Below are positions 33,767 to 46,588 of a stretch of DNA of 64,000 nucleotides, piece after piece. Below the pieces are notes generated by a model. It searched no databases and was not told where the DNA came from. It saw only the letters and a list, made by a program, of their open reading frames with translations. Within the stretch, counting starts at the first letter, position 1. Each line of letters starts with the position of its first letter. Source of the DNA: Camellia lanceoleosa (lineage: Eukaryota > Streptophyta > Magnoliopsida > Ericales > Theaceae); NCBI GenBank assembly GCA_025200525.1, contig CM045770.1, positions 88,870,084 to 88,934,083 on the forward strand. The letters run 5' to 3'. A program made the position numbers and the translations under genes.

Positions 33767-36544
33767 GCCTTCTCTAGTGTTTTAGGGGTTAGAAAGATTT
33801 TAGAAGTGAAATATTTTGAGGAGTCTCTCTCTCTACACTTCTCTCTCTCTCTTGAACCTTAGTACATACAAGTGTAGATACACTTCTCCTTGGCCTATAC
33901 ATCCTTGATCAAAGTTGTTGATCTTTGAGCTGAGGTTCTACAAGGTCTTCTTGGAGCTCCTTAAGGTGGTTTTGACTTGGCTTTGTTGCCTAAAGTTGTG
34001 TTGTGCTTCAAGAGGTATAACTCTCTCCCTTTAAGCTTGTTTTGGACACTTGTTTTGCCATCTTTTTCCACCATTTCAAGGCTGGTTTTGGCATGTAAAA
34101 AGTTCTATTTTTCAGTCCTAAAAATGGTGGTTTGAGCCTTTGTGAGTTAGGGGGTTGTCCCCCATTTTGGCTCTTTGGCTTGGGAAGCTTTTTGTGCCAT
34201 CTTTCATCTCCTTTCAAACCAACTCTTTTGGCCTTTTAACCACTGAAACTCAGAGGTTTTTCAGTGACAAAAACCATGATTTAAGTTCCAAAATAGGAGG
34301 GGGTGCCTCCCCTCCTTGTGTCTTGTTTGCATGTGTTGATGGCTTAACATATGAGCATGTGTTTCTATCATTTTGTAGCTTAGTTCAAGCATGTTTTTGA
34401 CTTTTTTTTTGACATGCTTCAACTCTGTTTTTGGCTAGTTGGGTCACTTCTTGCTTGCTTTTTGCACTTGTAGTGTAATCATGCTTACTAGCCGAACATG
34501 TTTAATGAGTTAGCCTATCATTCTAGATTGTGTTAGCTTAACTCCAGCACATTTTTGCTACTAATTTAGCATGCTTTAGCTCTATTTTGGGTGATCTTGG
34601 TCATATATGCTTTGCTTTGTATAGCTATTGTGTAGTTGGCCTCACTAGCTTTGTGTTTTAAGGCCTCCAATATGCTTTATTTGAGTTGTTTGCATGCCAT
34701 GACATCATTTAGCATGTGATTTCAGAGTATATATCACTGTCACACTCTCACATATATCACTCTTTCATTGCTTTTGAGAGTTGTGCTTTGAACCTTGTTT
34801 GTGAGCCAATATGCGAGTATGTTTTTCTTGCCATTTATGCTTTCATTCCAGCATATTTTGGCCACTGTTTTGGCATGTTTAAGCTTTGTTCAGAGCTGGT
34901 TGGTCATTTGAGCTTGGTATTGCATGCCTCTAGTGTTGTGTCCTTCACTAGCTTTGGTGCTTTTGGCCCTTAACATGTTGTGCATGTGTTGCTTGCATGT
35001 TGTAGCACTACTTTTCATGCCATTTCAGCACTGAAAATTCTACAACCTCTCTTTGTTCTTCACTTTTGAATTTGCTTTTGAAAGTGGTCTTGAGCCCCTT
35101 GTTGGCTTGAGCATGAAATTGAGGCACTCATGCCTAATGGTTTTAATCTTGTCTTGAGGGTTTCTAGTAACCAACAGTATGAGCCCTCTTTCATGTCAAG
35201 GCACTTGTGGCTTAGGCCGTCTTTCCAATTAGAGGACTTTCACGTTGGACTCAACTGGGTAAAGGACTAAAGAATGGCTTGGTAATGCTGAAATAAGTAA
35301 ATAAAACGAATCAAGTAAAACATAACCAAGATAAGCATGTTGTGTTTGCATTGCATTGTGTTCAATCGGACGTTATATTAAACACAAGGTAGATTGGTCC
35401 ATTTCATACTTGAAGTGATGAAATGAGCCAATCTCCATTGTCTCCATTGCCTTTGATCACCCATGATAAGGTAGTGGACTTGAGTCTTCATTTTGTGCAT
35501 TGATTGAAAGTGTACAACTTGGATCTTTGGCCATCATGCATTGAAAGTGCTTGATTGGTGGTTTTGGATCCAAGAGTGCCACTCATTTGATGTTTTGAGA
35601 TGATAATGAGAGGGTGCAGTACAAACATGTCCTAGAAAAATCCTTCATTTTCCTCTATGTGTGCTCTGTTGCAGTTTGGTGTTACAGCACACCAATAGCC
35701 GACAGTGCTTTATTGTTGGCCGGCAGAACACTTCTTTGGCCAGCAGGTGGCCGGCAGCAAGTCATCATGGCCGGCAGGCCACTGGTGCACTCCCTAGCAG
35801 TGATTTGGTAAAATGGTGCAAAGAGTTTTTGGAGTAACCCTGCAAATAGAGCCTCTCAAGAGCAAACTAGAGAGCTTTTTGGGACGGAAACCGAGTGCAT
35901 GCATATTCAACTTGATGAGGCAGCGTAGTTTGATGCTTTTCTTGTTAGTTAGCATGGTTTTATAATTTAATTAATGAGTGTGCTAATTGGTTAAGTGTTG
36001 TAATAATTAGTAAGTAGTTTACTAGTTATTCGATTGGTTTGTAATAATTAGTCTAATTAGTTTAATTAGATTAATTTGATTAACTTAGCTTAGTGTAGCT
36101 TAGCTTATTTATTCGGACCCTCCTTCACGAGGGCACAATGTTGTAATAAGGGTGCGTGCGTGTGTGCATGTCTTCCAACCCCACATCTTTCTCTCTTTTA
36201 TTTAACTACTTTCGATAGTTAGATTAGGGCACGTTTTGATTAGCATACCTTATACTTGCATGTTTGCATTCATTCATTTGTCTTGCATGCACCGGGCTCG
36301 GCGCATCATTTAAACTGCATCGTATTTCAATACACTTCTTTGAATACGTGTATCAAATTGTTACATTCATATGCCATCTTAGATAGCCGAGCCTATTTAG
36401 TTGCATTATTGCATGTGTTGCATTAGGCATCTTATATAGTTAGGATCATGCATTGTTTCTAACTAGCTTTTGTTTTGACTCGGAGTACACTGTAAGTTTT
36501 ACGCTTTAGCATACTTACATGAGTGCGAGTGTTGCCTTCATAGC

Positions 36545-39500
36545 TGTAGACACCCCATTTTGACCGGCCCTAAGACTTGGGTGTTTTCTTTTGATTACCC
36601 GATGATGACAATTAGAATGTGTTTCTCACAAAATTCTCAGTAAGAAAGATGGAATTTAAGTTTTAATCCCAACCTTCACCCATTTTTTGGCCAAACTATT
36701 TTAGACCTTAAAACCCTCTTTTCAAAATATGTTTTTTTTTTTGTTTCTACAATGTCCCGAGACTCCCATTTCGATTAAAATATTACACTTTTCAGTAAAC
36801 CGAGTAAGGACAAAGTGGAAATAAATGGAAGGGAGGTGAAACTTTTTGAAAAATATTTAAAAAACATCTTCTTATTGGTTTGGAGTTGAAGGAAATAGGA
36901 AGGGATGAAAGAAAACTGGTTTAGGAAAAGGATGAGTATCAAATCTTTAAGAAGAAAATGAGTAGCCTTTACTAAATTAGGCATTTTTCTTTGTACACTT
37001 GGAATTTAAATATGAGACCACCACCATTGGAAAGTAGACTTCCGGGGCTTCAATTTAGACCCAAGAACCACGTCAGACCAAGTCCAAATAAAGGAGATAT
37101 GCCCATTTGAAGTTGGGCTTAAAAGCAGATTTTGTTGACCCAGCCTGAGACAGCCTTTACTAAATTAGCCATATCTCTTTGTACACTTGGAATTTAAATG
37201 TGAGGCCACCACCATTGGAAAGTAGACTTCTGGGGCTTCAATTTGGACCCAAGAACCGCCTAAAACCAAGTCCATATGGGGGAGATATGCCCATTTGAAG
37301 TTGGACTTAAAAGCAGATTTTGTTAACTCGGCCCAAAACAACAATAGCCCATTTTTTCTTGGTTTTGGTTCGGTTGGGACAACCCATTTACCTATTTTCT
37401 AAGCCATTCAAGCATTCACTCATCCTCCATTATACCTAATCATACCCCATTGTCAAAAAGAGGTTTTGTTTGTTAGGTATACCTCCTTATTGGAGTGTGG
37501 GACCCAATTGGTTTTGGAAAAAGAGTTTTAATTTAGCTTGGTTTAGTATAATATATTTTTATATATTATATTTGTGGAGGCCCAATCCAATTTGGTTACA
37601 GTTAGGGTTTTGATAAAACAAACCCTAGAATTAACAATATAGAAATATATTGTTCATGTGAGTCGTTTTTGTCAAGGAGTAGCATATACTTGTCTTTGGT
37701 GAGATAGTGCTTCGGGTGGCTTTTGTGAAGCAGCATCAAAATTGATTTGAGTGCATCTTTGTTTGGGTGTTTTGGTGGAGTTGATTTGGTTCGTTATTTT
37801 GGGTCTTCTTCAACTCTGATTCTGAAGATTTTGGTTCATCTATTTGGTGAGGTCTTTCCTCTTTTTTATTTGTGATTATTTGGAATTCACCTAAGGGTGG
37901 TTTTGTGAGACCATTAGTGTCTCATTTGTAAGCGTTTGGAACTTATTTGGTTGATAGTGGAATCGGATTTCGATCCCGTGGACGTACCTCACATTGAGGG
38001 AACCACGTAAAAATTCTTGTGTTGCCTTTGATTTAATTTTTCCGCAATAGTTTTTATTCCCATTGATTGATTTACTTGTGGGGAATCATCGATTTTCCCT
38101 AACATTGTTTGCATTCATAAAGGAGTATCTCATGCAACCACCTTGAAAATTTGCCCTCCTATCACATTCTTGTCTCCCACTTTGTCTCCCACATTCTTTT
38201 TGACCTTTACTCTCCCTCATTGCCTATATAGAATGATCATATTGTAAGAGAGAAAAGGACCACGAAATTGAAGAGAAAGGAGTGAAAAAAGAGAGAAAAA
38301 TTGAGTTTTTGAGCCAAAAATATTCCTATCTTCTATATACACCCCATACCTTCCATAGCTACTGAAATTCCTCATTTTCATACACCAAAACCACTCCAAA
38401 AATTCTGATATAGCCAAAGATCAATTGCCTTGATCATAAGGAAGAGTGTTTAGTGATTGAAAGTGAGAAAAACTAGAGAGTTAGCCACTTTCTATACCAC
38501 AAACTCCATAAACTCCATAATTTTGAATTGAGGATTTGAGAACACACTTCCTACACTTGAGGGTGATCAAGAGGAAGTTTGGAAATCAAAAAGTTCATTC
38601 TTTCTTTGGAAGGTGAATTGTTAGTCTTTCATTTTCTTATATTTTATATCTTATAATTATTTTCATGCTTCTTATTTCATTGTGTTTTGTTATAATCTAA
38701 GTAGTTTGTTTATTTCATATTTATTTTCTTACTTTATATTTCATAGTGTATTGTTATAATCCTAGTAGTTTGTTGAGCTCATAATTATTTATTTATTTAT
38801 TTATTTTTATTCGCATGCTTTAATTTCATATTAGTTTTGTTGTAATCTTGCATGTTCTACCATATATATATATATATATATTTTGTGTATTAGTCTCATA
38901 TTAGTTCTGTTGTAATCTTGCATGTTTTATCTTATATTTATTTTATTGCTTTAGGTTTATGTTGTGAGTTTGCACTTTTTATTTTATTTTATATTTTTTT
39001 TCTTGTTTTTTTTTTTTAATCTAACCGGTAGTGGCTAGTTGAGCCACCTACATATTTTTTGTTTGTTCATTTTCTTAGTTTCACAACAAGACAGGCTTTG
39101 TTTGGCCTAGTTGGCCGACTGGTTAGCTTCTTTCGAACAAGATGGCGTAATCTCCCAATATTGATCAATTTCCGCCGGCGGTTCTAAAGAATATGAAGCT
39201 TTTATTTTATTTATTTTTTTATTTTGAGTGTATTGTAAGGTTTTTATTTTGTTGTAATATTCTCTTCATCTCTCTCTAATTTGATTTGTAATTATTCTTT
39301 AAAATGTTGTAATAATTCCCCGTTCCGCTTCTTTCTATCCCGTTCTTTTACTTGCTTTCTTTATTTGTACATAAACATCATATTTATTTTCATTATAGTT
39401 ATGCTTTGCATCTATGTTTCATGCATCTTGATTCGGCTAAGTTTGCATTTGTGGATTTAATCAATTCCTATGTGATTATGTGCGCTACCTCATGTTCTTG

Positions 39501-40257
39501 AGATGATTCACATATCATATTTTAGAAGCCGAATCTTTAGTTGCATCTCATGAGTGAATTGCATTAGGATTTTGTATATAAGATCATGCATATTTTACTA
39601 ACTTTGTTTTGTAGCTTGTTCGTGGGACATCAAACATGTAAGTTTTTATGCTTTAGCATCCCGTTTGTGTGTGTTTTTCTTACTATGTCTAGAATTCTAC
39701 CATGAGGCTATTTGCTTATGTGATATAACTCTATGAATGCCAGTGGATGGAGGTTGTGTCGCTTAATTTGGAATGATGTTGATTTTTTCATGCTTGTAAA
39801 CTCAATTTATTTGGGTTGAACATCGTCAAAACTCTTTCAAAATGCATGATATCAAATTGTTCCAAAATGAATGGCATAGTCTATACTTGTATGCTTCACA
39901 TAGTAAATTTTAGGATTTATTAACTAATCAGAACATGAACATATAAAGAAAATAAAAGTCATATCATGGTTTAGTAGAGGTTTTGATCGGGTGAGGGGTA
40001 CTCATTATTGACTTTCCCTCTCATATCTAAGGTTAAGCATCCTTTGTCATGGGTTTCTAATTTCCCAAAATATTAGGTGGCGACTCGAGATCGATGACCC
40101 ATTTTTGACAAAATTGCAATAAAATGGATTTTCACTAAAAGTTTCCAAATCTGGACTCTCATCTACGTTTCACATTGCACTCATGAGACTAGATCAAAGA
40201 GATCTCGGGGGTCCGAACTGTTTAACGCGCGCGGGTACCCCCCCGGTGCATGTTACA
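36545..40257 (+). mobile_element. Solo LTR B nested in LTR A
   Basis: Starts TGTAGACACCCCATTTTGACC and ends CCCCGGTGCATGTTACA. Perfect 5-bp target duplication ATAGC lies at 36540-36544 and 40258-40262. It is 3713 bases with no retrotransposon coding sequence. Ends and overall organisation resemble LTR A, but the body is diverged, so it is a related family. Within it 37010-37080 and 37190-37260 are near-copies (CACCACCATTGGAAAGTAGA). Confidence 0.85.
38221..38230 (+). promoter_or_regulatory. TATA box of solo LTR B
   Basis: GCCTATATAGAATG, followed by purine-rich AAGAGAGAAAAGG sequence about 25 bases on. It is at a position comparable to the TATA boxes of LTRs A and C. Confidence 0.45.
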
Positions 40258-40987
40258 ATAGCATGCTTGCCATGAGGCTATTTTCTTAAATGATTAATTG
40301 CATGAATGTCTGTGGATGACGACTTTGTTGCTTGAATTTGGACAATTTAACGAATGTGAGTTTTAAACCCACTTTGCGAAGTGACAAATCATGTTTTAAA
40401 GTCCATCTTGTGAGATGGCAAATCCGTGCTTTAGCCCACTTAAGGGTGGCACATTCAAACCATTTTAAAAAACAAACATGAGTCGTTTTGTTCTAATTCT
40501 CGCGATTGAGTCTATACTTGTGTGTGTGCACGCCATGTAGTAAAGTTAGATTAATAATCAGAATAAAAACACATGAGGTTTATAAAACAATATATTATGC
40601 TTAGTAGAGGCCGATCTTTGATCGGGCGAGCGGGGGTGCTCATCCTAGGACCTTTTCCTCTCGTACCCAAGTTCCTGAGCCGAGGCAACTTTGGTAATGA
40701 TGGACACGTGGTCTTTGGCACGAGTCAAGGTTTCTTAAATTTCCCGAAAACAAAATATTTAGGTGGCGACTTTGTAATCTAGCAAAGCAGTCCAGTTTTG
40801 GCATTATTTGATTTAAAATCTAATTTTCCAAAATGATTTGCCGGATTGGACTTTTTAGTGTTTATCAGTCTCATATTGCACTCTGTGAGATTAGATTCAG
40901 AATCGCGACAGGAATCCAAACTGTAGGAGACCAATTCGCGTCTTCTCCGAAAGGGGGGCGCAAGAAGAAAGCCGAGTCCATAGTTGG

Positions 40988-41870
40988 CCAAGGCGACTTC
41001 GCACTCTTCTGTCCACAAAAAATCTGTGACCTTTTTTAACAAACTAAAAAATGGTTTACACTTATCTGAACTTCACCTAATGAACCTGTTCAGAGCTACT
41101 GCCTTGCCGGTCAAAATTTGGACTTGCTTGGCTGACGTCGGGCTCTTTAAGTCAAGAATGGCCTTGATTTAATCTGGGCTTGCCTCAATGCCCCTTCTGG
41201 TGACCAAGTATCCCAGGATCTTACTAGACCTGACTCCAAATATACATTTCAAAGCATTTAGTCAGAGTCGATATGTTCTTAGGATATCAAAAACTGCATT
41301 CAAGTCGGCCAGATGATTCCCAGGTTCTCTGGTATTCACGACCATATCATCAATGTACACTTCTAATGTCTTGCCGATCAGATGTCTAAACATCTTGGTC
41401 ACTAACCTCCGATAGGTTGCTCCTATATTTTTCAACCTGAAAGGCATCACTCTATAGCAATACAGCCTTTTTTGAGTGATGAATCTAGTCTTCTCCTCGT
41501 CAGAGGGGATACATTGCTATCTGGTGGTATCCCCTGTAAGCATCTAGGAAGTTCATCCTCTCATGTTCTGAAGTGGCATCCACTAGCTGATCAATTTTAG
41601 GTAGAGGGAAGCTGTCTTTGGGACAAGCCTTATTCAGGCTGGTGAAGTCCAAGCAGACCCTCTACTTCTCATTCTTCTTTTTCACAACTATTGTGTTGGA
41701 CAGTCAGGTTGGGTAGTTCACCTCCCGAATGGCTTTGGCTTCCAACAGTTTGTCCACTTCGTTCTCTACTACCTCCACATGAATTAATGTCAACCTCCTT
41801 GCCTACTGAATGATATGCTTTGCTGACTTGTCTGCATTGAGCCTATGGCAGGTGACCTCGGGATCAACGC
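40988..41870 (-). pseudogene. Reverse transcriptase of the Tat-type element
   Basis: The minus strand reads VEVVENEVDKLLEAKAIREV, VCLDFTSLNKACPKDSFPLP and KIDQLVDATSEHERMNFLDA, then YCYRVMPFRLKNIGATYRRL, HLIGKTLEVYIDDMVVN and GIEASPD. The catalytic YIDDM box is intact at about 41350. Several stops and a frameshift near the LDAYRGYHQI region break it. It ends at the insertion point of solo LTR A (KKVTDFLWTEECEVALAN), and the sequence continues at 32915. The enzyme would copy element RNA into cDNA. Confidence 0.9.
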
Positions 41871-42189
41871 CTGGCATCTCATAGGGTGTCCAGGTGAACA
41901 CTTCTATGTTTGCTCGTAAGAAAACTTCCAACTCATTTTTTTCATTTTTGGCTAAACCTGAGCCGAGAAGAAAGAAGCGCTCTTCATCACCTTGTTGAAC
42001 TAGAATTTTCTTCAAAGCCTCCCCACTCTCGTCGACTGGTTCTTTGTCGACATCATCTAGGACCTCCATGTCCTCATCTTTAATTTCCACTATCTCTACT
42101 TCTCACACATTACAGGTGGACTTCATTGCTGTCATGGAGTAATTTTTTGCCTGCACCTGATCCCCTTTGACCTCCTCAATCCCATGTTC

Positions 42190-42690
42190 AGTTGGGAATC
42201 GCAACAGCTAGTGCAATGTTGAGGGAACAACCCTCATTATATGCAACCACGTTCTACCCAAGATAACATTGTAAAGGGAAGGGGTGTTAATTACTGTGAA
42301 CTTCGTGCTTACCTTCTTCGTGCCTGCTTGTACTGCCAAATTCATGGCTCCTAGAGGCCATGTCAACATTCCATTGAACCTAACCATCGGGCTGTTGAAC
42401 TGTTCCAGATCATTTGGGTAAAGGCCAAGTTCTTTGTAACATCTAACATACATGATGTCACAAGAACTACCTTGATCAACCTGTATGCGCCTTACCTGGC
42501 ACTCTCCAATCTTCAGCGTTATCACCAAGGCATCATTATGTGAATGCCGCACCGTATCCAGGTCTGCCTCGGTAAAAAAGACCATTGGCCTCTAGAACTC
42601 ATTGGTCCTAGGCTTCTTTTACTGGACCTAATACATATGCTACAAGTGCCTCATTCTCTGAGTCTCCTTACGCACCTCATTCTCATTGAC
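42190..42690 (-). pseudogene. Aspartic protease region of the Tat-type element
   Basis: Reads TEADLDTVRHSHNDALVITL, KIGECQVRRIQVDQGSSCDI, YKELGLYPNDL, NTPSLYNVILGRTWLH and MRVVPSTLH. This is the gag-linked aspartic protease of Tat-type elements. The active-site box reads VDQGSS, the form these elements often show in place of D(S/T)G. The frame is open for about 125 residues and then broken. Upstream (VNENEVRKETQRMRHL) it is cut by solo LTR C; the sequence before it (LQVINVIHSK) continues at 46589. Confidence 0.85.
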
Positions 42691-45600
42691 TGTAGATCCG
42701 ACTTCCTCCGCGCACCCCCATTTCGGAGAGGGCGTGAATTGGTGTTACTACAGTTCGGACTCCTGTCACGGTTTTGAATCTAATATCACAAAGTGCAATG
42801 TGAGACTGATAAACACCAAAGAGTCCAAATCTGACAATTGGTTTTGAAAAATCAATTTTGAATCAAAAAGCGCCAAACATGGACTGCTTTGCCATATTAC
42901 AGAGTCGCCACCTAAATATTTTATTTTTGAGAAATTAAGGAAACCCTGACTCGTGCCAAAGGCCAAGTGTCCGTCATCACCAAAGTTGCCTCGGCTTAGG
43001 AACTTGAGTACGAGAGGGGAAGGTCCTGAAATGAGCACCCCCGCTCACCCGATCAAAGATCGGCCTCTAGTAAGCATGATATGTTGTTTTATAAACACAT
43101 GTGTTCTTATTCCAGTTATTAGCTAACTTTACTATGTGATGTGCACAGCGTACAAATATAGACTTAATCACGAAAATTAGAACAAAACAACTCATGTTTG
43201 TTTTTTAAAATGGTTTGAAAGTGCTACTCGCAAGTAGGCTAAAGTGCAGATTTGCCACCCTCGGGTGGGCTTAAAACAACATGATTTCACCACTTCGCAA
43301 AATGGGCTTAAAACATACAATCGATGAATTGTCCCAACTCAAGCAATAAAGCCTTCATCCACAGGCATTCATGCAGTTAATCACTTAAGCAAATAGCCTC
43401 ATGGCAAGCATGCTATCATGGCAACACTCACACTCATGCAAGTATGCTAAAGCGTAAACACTTACAGTATACTCCGAGCTAAAACAGAAAACTAGTTAGA
43501 AATCACGCATGATCCTAACTATGTAAAATGCCTAATGCAACATATGCAAAGAATGCGACTAAATAGGCTCGGCTATCTAAGATGGCATACGAATGCAACA
43601 CTTGATAACATGCTTTGAAACACGTATTCAAGTAAGTGTATTTAAATACAATGCAGTTTGAATGATGCGTGGAGCCTTAGTGCATGCAAGACAAATGAAT
43701 AATGCAAACATGCAAGCATAAGGTATGCTAATCAAAACATGTCCCTAAAACTAACCATCGAAAGCAGTTAAATAAAAGGAAGAAAGACATGGGTTTGGAA
43801 GACATACACATACACACACACACGCACACTTATTACAACATTGCGCCCTCTTGAAGGAGGGTCTGAATAAATAAACTAAGCTAATCTAAGCTAAGTTACT
43901 TATTTCAAACCAACTAATTAACTATGCTAGCTAATTAATTATTACAAACCAAATGAAATAACTAATTACACAAATTAGCTAAAATATTACGACACTCGCA
44001 TAATTAGCTATGCTAACTAATTAAAGCGATAAAGTGGCCTCGCAGGCAAAGGAGACTTGCATGCTCGGTTGGCATTTGCTCGGAAATCCATTGCTTTGCC
44101 GTCAATTGCCTCTGTTTGTATGTGCCTTGGTTTCTGAACATTAAACCAACCTCCACACTATTTTTGCTCCAAAACAGGATCATTTCTGCACAAAATTGGA
44201 CTGGTGGCCGGTCGGCCACAAAAAGTGGCTGTCGGCCACCTCAACTGGCCGGTCGGCTAGTAAAAGTGGCCAGTCGGCTATTTGAACTGGCCGGTCGGCA
44301 ACCTGCTTTTCTAGGCTTCTGGTTTTGCTGCAACAGAGAACAACGGAGGCACATCAATGCATTTGCAAGAAATGTATGCACTGCCACACTCCTCATCATG
44401 TCTCAAGCTCAAAGGAGTATGGCACTCGATTTTCGAGCCACCAACCAAGTATCTCAATGCATGATGGCCCGAAAGCCAAGCTTGCATAAGTTTAGTGAAT
44501 GCACACATAAGACTCAAAGTGCCTCCGCCCTATCATGCATGATCAAGGGAGTTGACGACCAAGAAATGCAAGACGTTTCATCACTATGAGTATGAAACGT
44601 ACCACATTTCTTGTGTTTAGATTAACGTCCGATCCAAACACATGCAATGCAACACAAATGCTTATTTTGCATGTTTTACTTGATTCGTTTTGTTTACACA
44701 TTTTAAATTGCCGATTAATCCTTTAACCGATTAAGTCCAATGTGAAAAGTCCACTAATGGGAAAGATAGCCCAAGCCACAAGCACCTTAAGCATGAAAGA
44801 AGTCTCATGCTTTTGGTTAGTAAAAACCCTCAAGAGAAGGCTAAAATCATTAGGCATGAGAGCCTCGATTCCAGGCTTAAGCCAACAAGGGGCTTAAGAC
44901 CACTTTCAAAATCAAATTCAAAAGTGAAGCATGGGGGGAGATTGCAGAAATTCAGTGCTAATATGGCATGTTAAAGATACTAAATCATGCAATGAACATA
45001 TGCACAACATGTTCGAAGCCAAAAATAACAAAACTAGTAAAGTGCATTACACTAGAAGCAAGCAATACCATGCTCAAATAACTAAACCAGCCATGGACAG
45101 ACCTAAAACATGCCAAAACAGTGGCCTAAACATGTTGGAATAGAAGCTCAAAAGACTAGGAGAACATGCACACATGTTAGCTTATAAGCAAGGCACAATA
45201 CACAACCCTTAAGGGCAATGAAAAAGTGAAGTATGGGAGGGTGTGACAAGGTTACATGCACTGAAATCATGCGTGAAATGATGTTATGGCATGCAAATAA
45301 CTCAAGCAAAGCATGTTAAAGACCTTGAAGCTCAAAGCTAGTCAAGGCTATTTACACTATAACTATACAAAGCAACGCTCAAGGGACCAAGACCACTCAA
45401 AACAGAGTTTAAACATGGCAAAACATGAGCAAAAATGTGCTGGAGTGGAGCCAACACATGCTAAAATAAAAGGCTATAACATCAAGTAAGTTAGGCTAGC
45501 AAGCATGATTACACTACAAGTGTAAGAAGCAAGCAAGAGGTGCTCTAACCAGCCAAAAATAAAGTTATAACATGTTAAAATAAGGCCAAAAACATGCTGA

Positions 45601-46583
45601 GAACAAGCCAAGAGATGGTAGAAAAACATGCTCAACTATCAGGCCATTAACACATGCAAACAAGATGTGAGGAGGGGGGACCACCCCTTTTATTTTGGTC
45701 CTCAAAACCAATTTTCTACCACTAAAAAACCTCTAATTTTCAGTGGTAGAAAGGCCAAACAAAGAGTGTTTTAAAAGCTTTAAATGATGGCACCAAGCTT
45801 AGCAAATAAAGCTACAAATGAGGGTGGACTACCCCAACTCCAAAAGGGCCTCAAACAACTATTTTTAACACTTTAAAAAAGAGGTTTTTGTAGTTGACAA
45901 CTAGGCCAAAACAGCACGCAAAGGTGGCCCAAACTAGTGTACAAAAACAAGCTTAAAAGGAGTAAATGCTCACCCTTGAAGCACAACAGCAAAACAGCAA
46001 GAACTCTGAGCTAAAACCAACTTTTTGAGCACAAACAAAACCTTCAAGAACCTTAGCTCCAAGGTAGTGGTGTTTGGCTAAAGGGGTTATGTGCAAAAAT
46101 GCAAAGAAAACTTACTTTCAAGCAATATATATAGAGAGAGAGAGTTCTAGAGAGTGAAATTTTTGCTTCTAAAATTTTAGAACCCTCAAATAGGGGGAGG
46201 GACCTCCCCTTATATAGATCAAGCAAGCAAAAAGTTTGTTTCATCCCTCCATACATGTGTATGGAGGATGAGCTTCAGTGTTCAATAGCTGGCTTAAAAG
46301 ATCTAAAAATATCTGAAAAAAGAGAAAATTGGTCGTCAGCCACTTCAGGTGGCCGACCGGCCACCTCCCCTAAGTGGCCGGCAAGGCCCTTCTCCCCTCT
46401 AAGCAAGAGGCACCAAAGCTTGTCCTAAAAACAAGGCCAAAACACAGAGTGTAAAGAGACCCAAAGACAAGGCACTTAACCGAGAACTTCGGACACTCAA
46501 AACGAGCACAAACATGCACAATCATTGCGCGCACAAACCATGACGTCTAAGTCTTAAGGTCAGTCAAAAATGGGGTGTCCACA
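42691..46583 (-). mobile_element. Solo LTR C (3.9 kb, inverted)
   Basis: In its own orientation it starts TGTGGACACCCCATTTTTGAC at 46583 and ends AAGTCGGATCTACA at 42691. Perfect 5-bp target duplication TTGAC lies at 42686-42690 and 46584-46588. It is similar to LTR A, for example in CATGCTTGCCATGAGGCTAT and the CTCCGAAAxGGGGG terminal block, but is in the opposite direction and about 450 bases shorter. No coding sequence inside. It separates gag from protease in the Tat-type element. Confidence 0.9.
46210..46222 (-). promoter_or_regulatory. TATA box of solo LTR C
   Basis: On the minus strand GATCTATATAAGGGGAGG, followed about 70 bases on by ACTCTCTCTCTATATATA. It corresponds to the TATA region of LTR A. 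Confidence 0.5.
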
Positions 46584-46588
46584 TTGAC

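Larger units (their letters stand above)
32921..40982 (+). mobile_element. Solo LTR A (4.3 kb without the nested LTR B)
   Basis: Starts TGTAGACACCCCCATTTTTC and ends CCGAGTCCATA, flanked by the perfect 5-bp target duplication GTTGG (32916-32920 and 40983-40987). It consists of 32921-36544 plus 40258-40982, since LTR B sits inside. The last two bases read TA rather than the usual CA; the related LTR C has CTACA at the same place. No gag or pol is present inside, so it is a solo LTR left by recombination. A TATA box (CTATATATAGAGG near 33755) and CT-rich start region lie about 840 bases in. Very long LTRs are known in Ogre/Tat-type elements. Confidence 0.85.

Noticed and set aside
40779..41042. 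87-codon minus-strand frame joining KKVTDFLWTEECEVALAN to other sequence
   Set aside because: The first part is real RT-RNase H; the rest is the terminus of solo LTR A read through the insertion junction, so it is a chimera.
40988..42690. Endogenous pararetrovirus as the source of the RT and protease
   Set aside because: The order gag-PR-RT-RNaseH-INT with LTRs, PBS and a second RNase H fits a Ty3/gypsy Tat element; no movement protein or coat pattern was seen.
44116..44589. 157-codon open frame on + strand
   Set aside because: It is inside solo LTR C, antisense to the LTR, and crosses GGCCGG repeats; no family resemblance.
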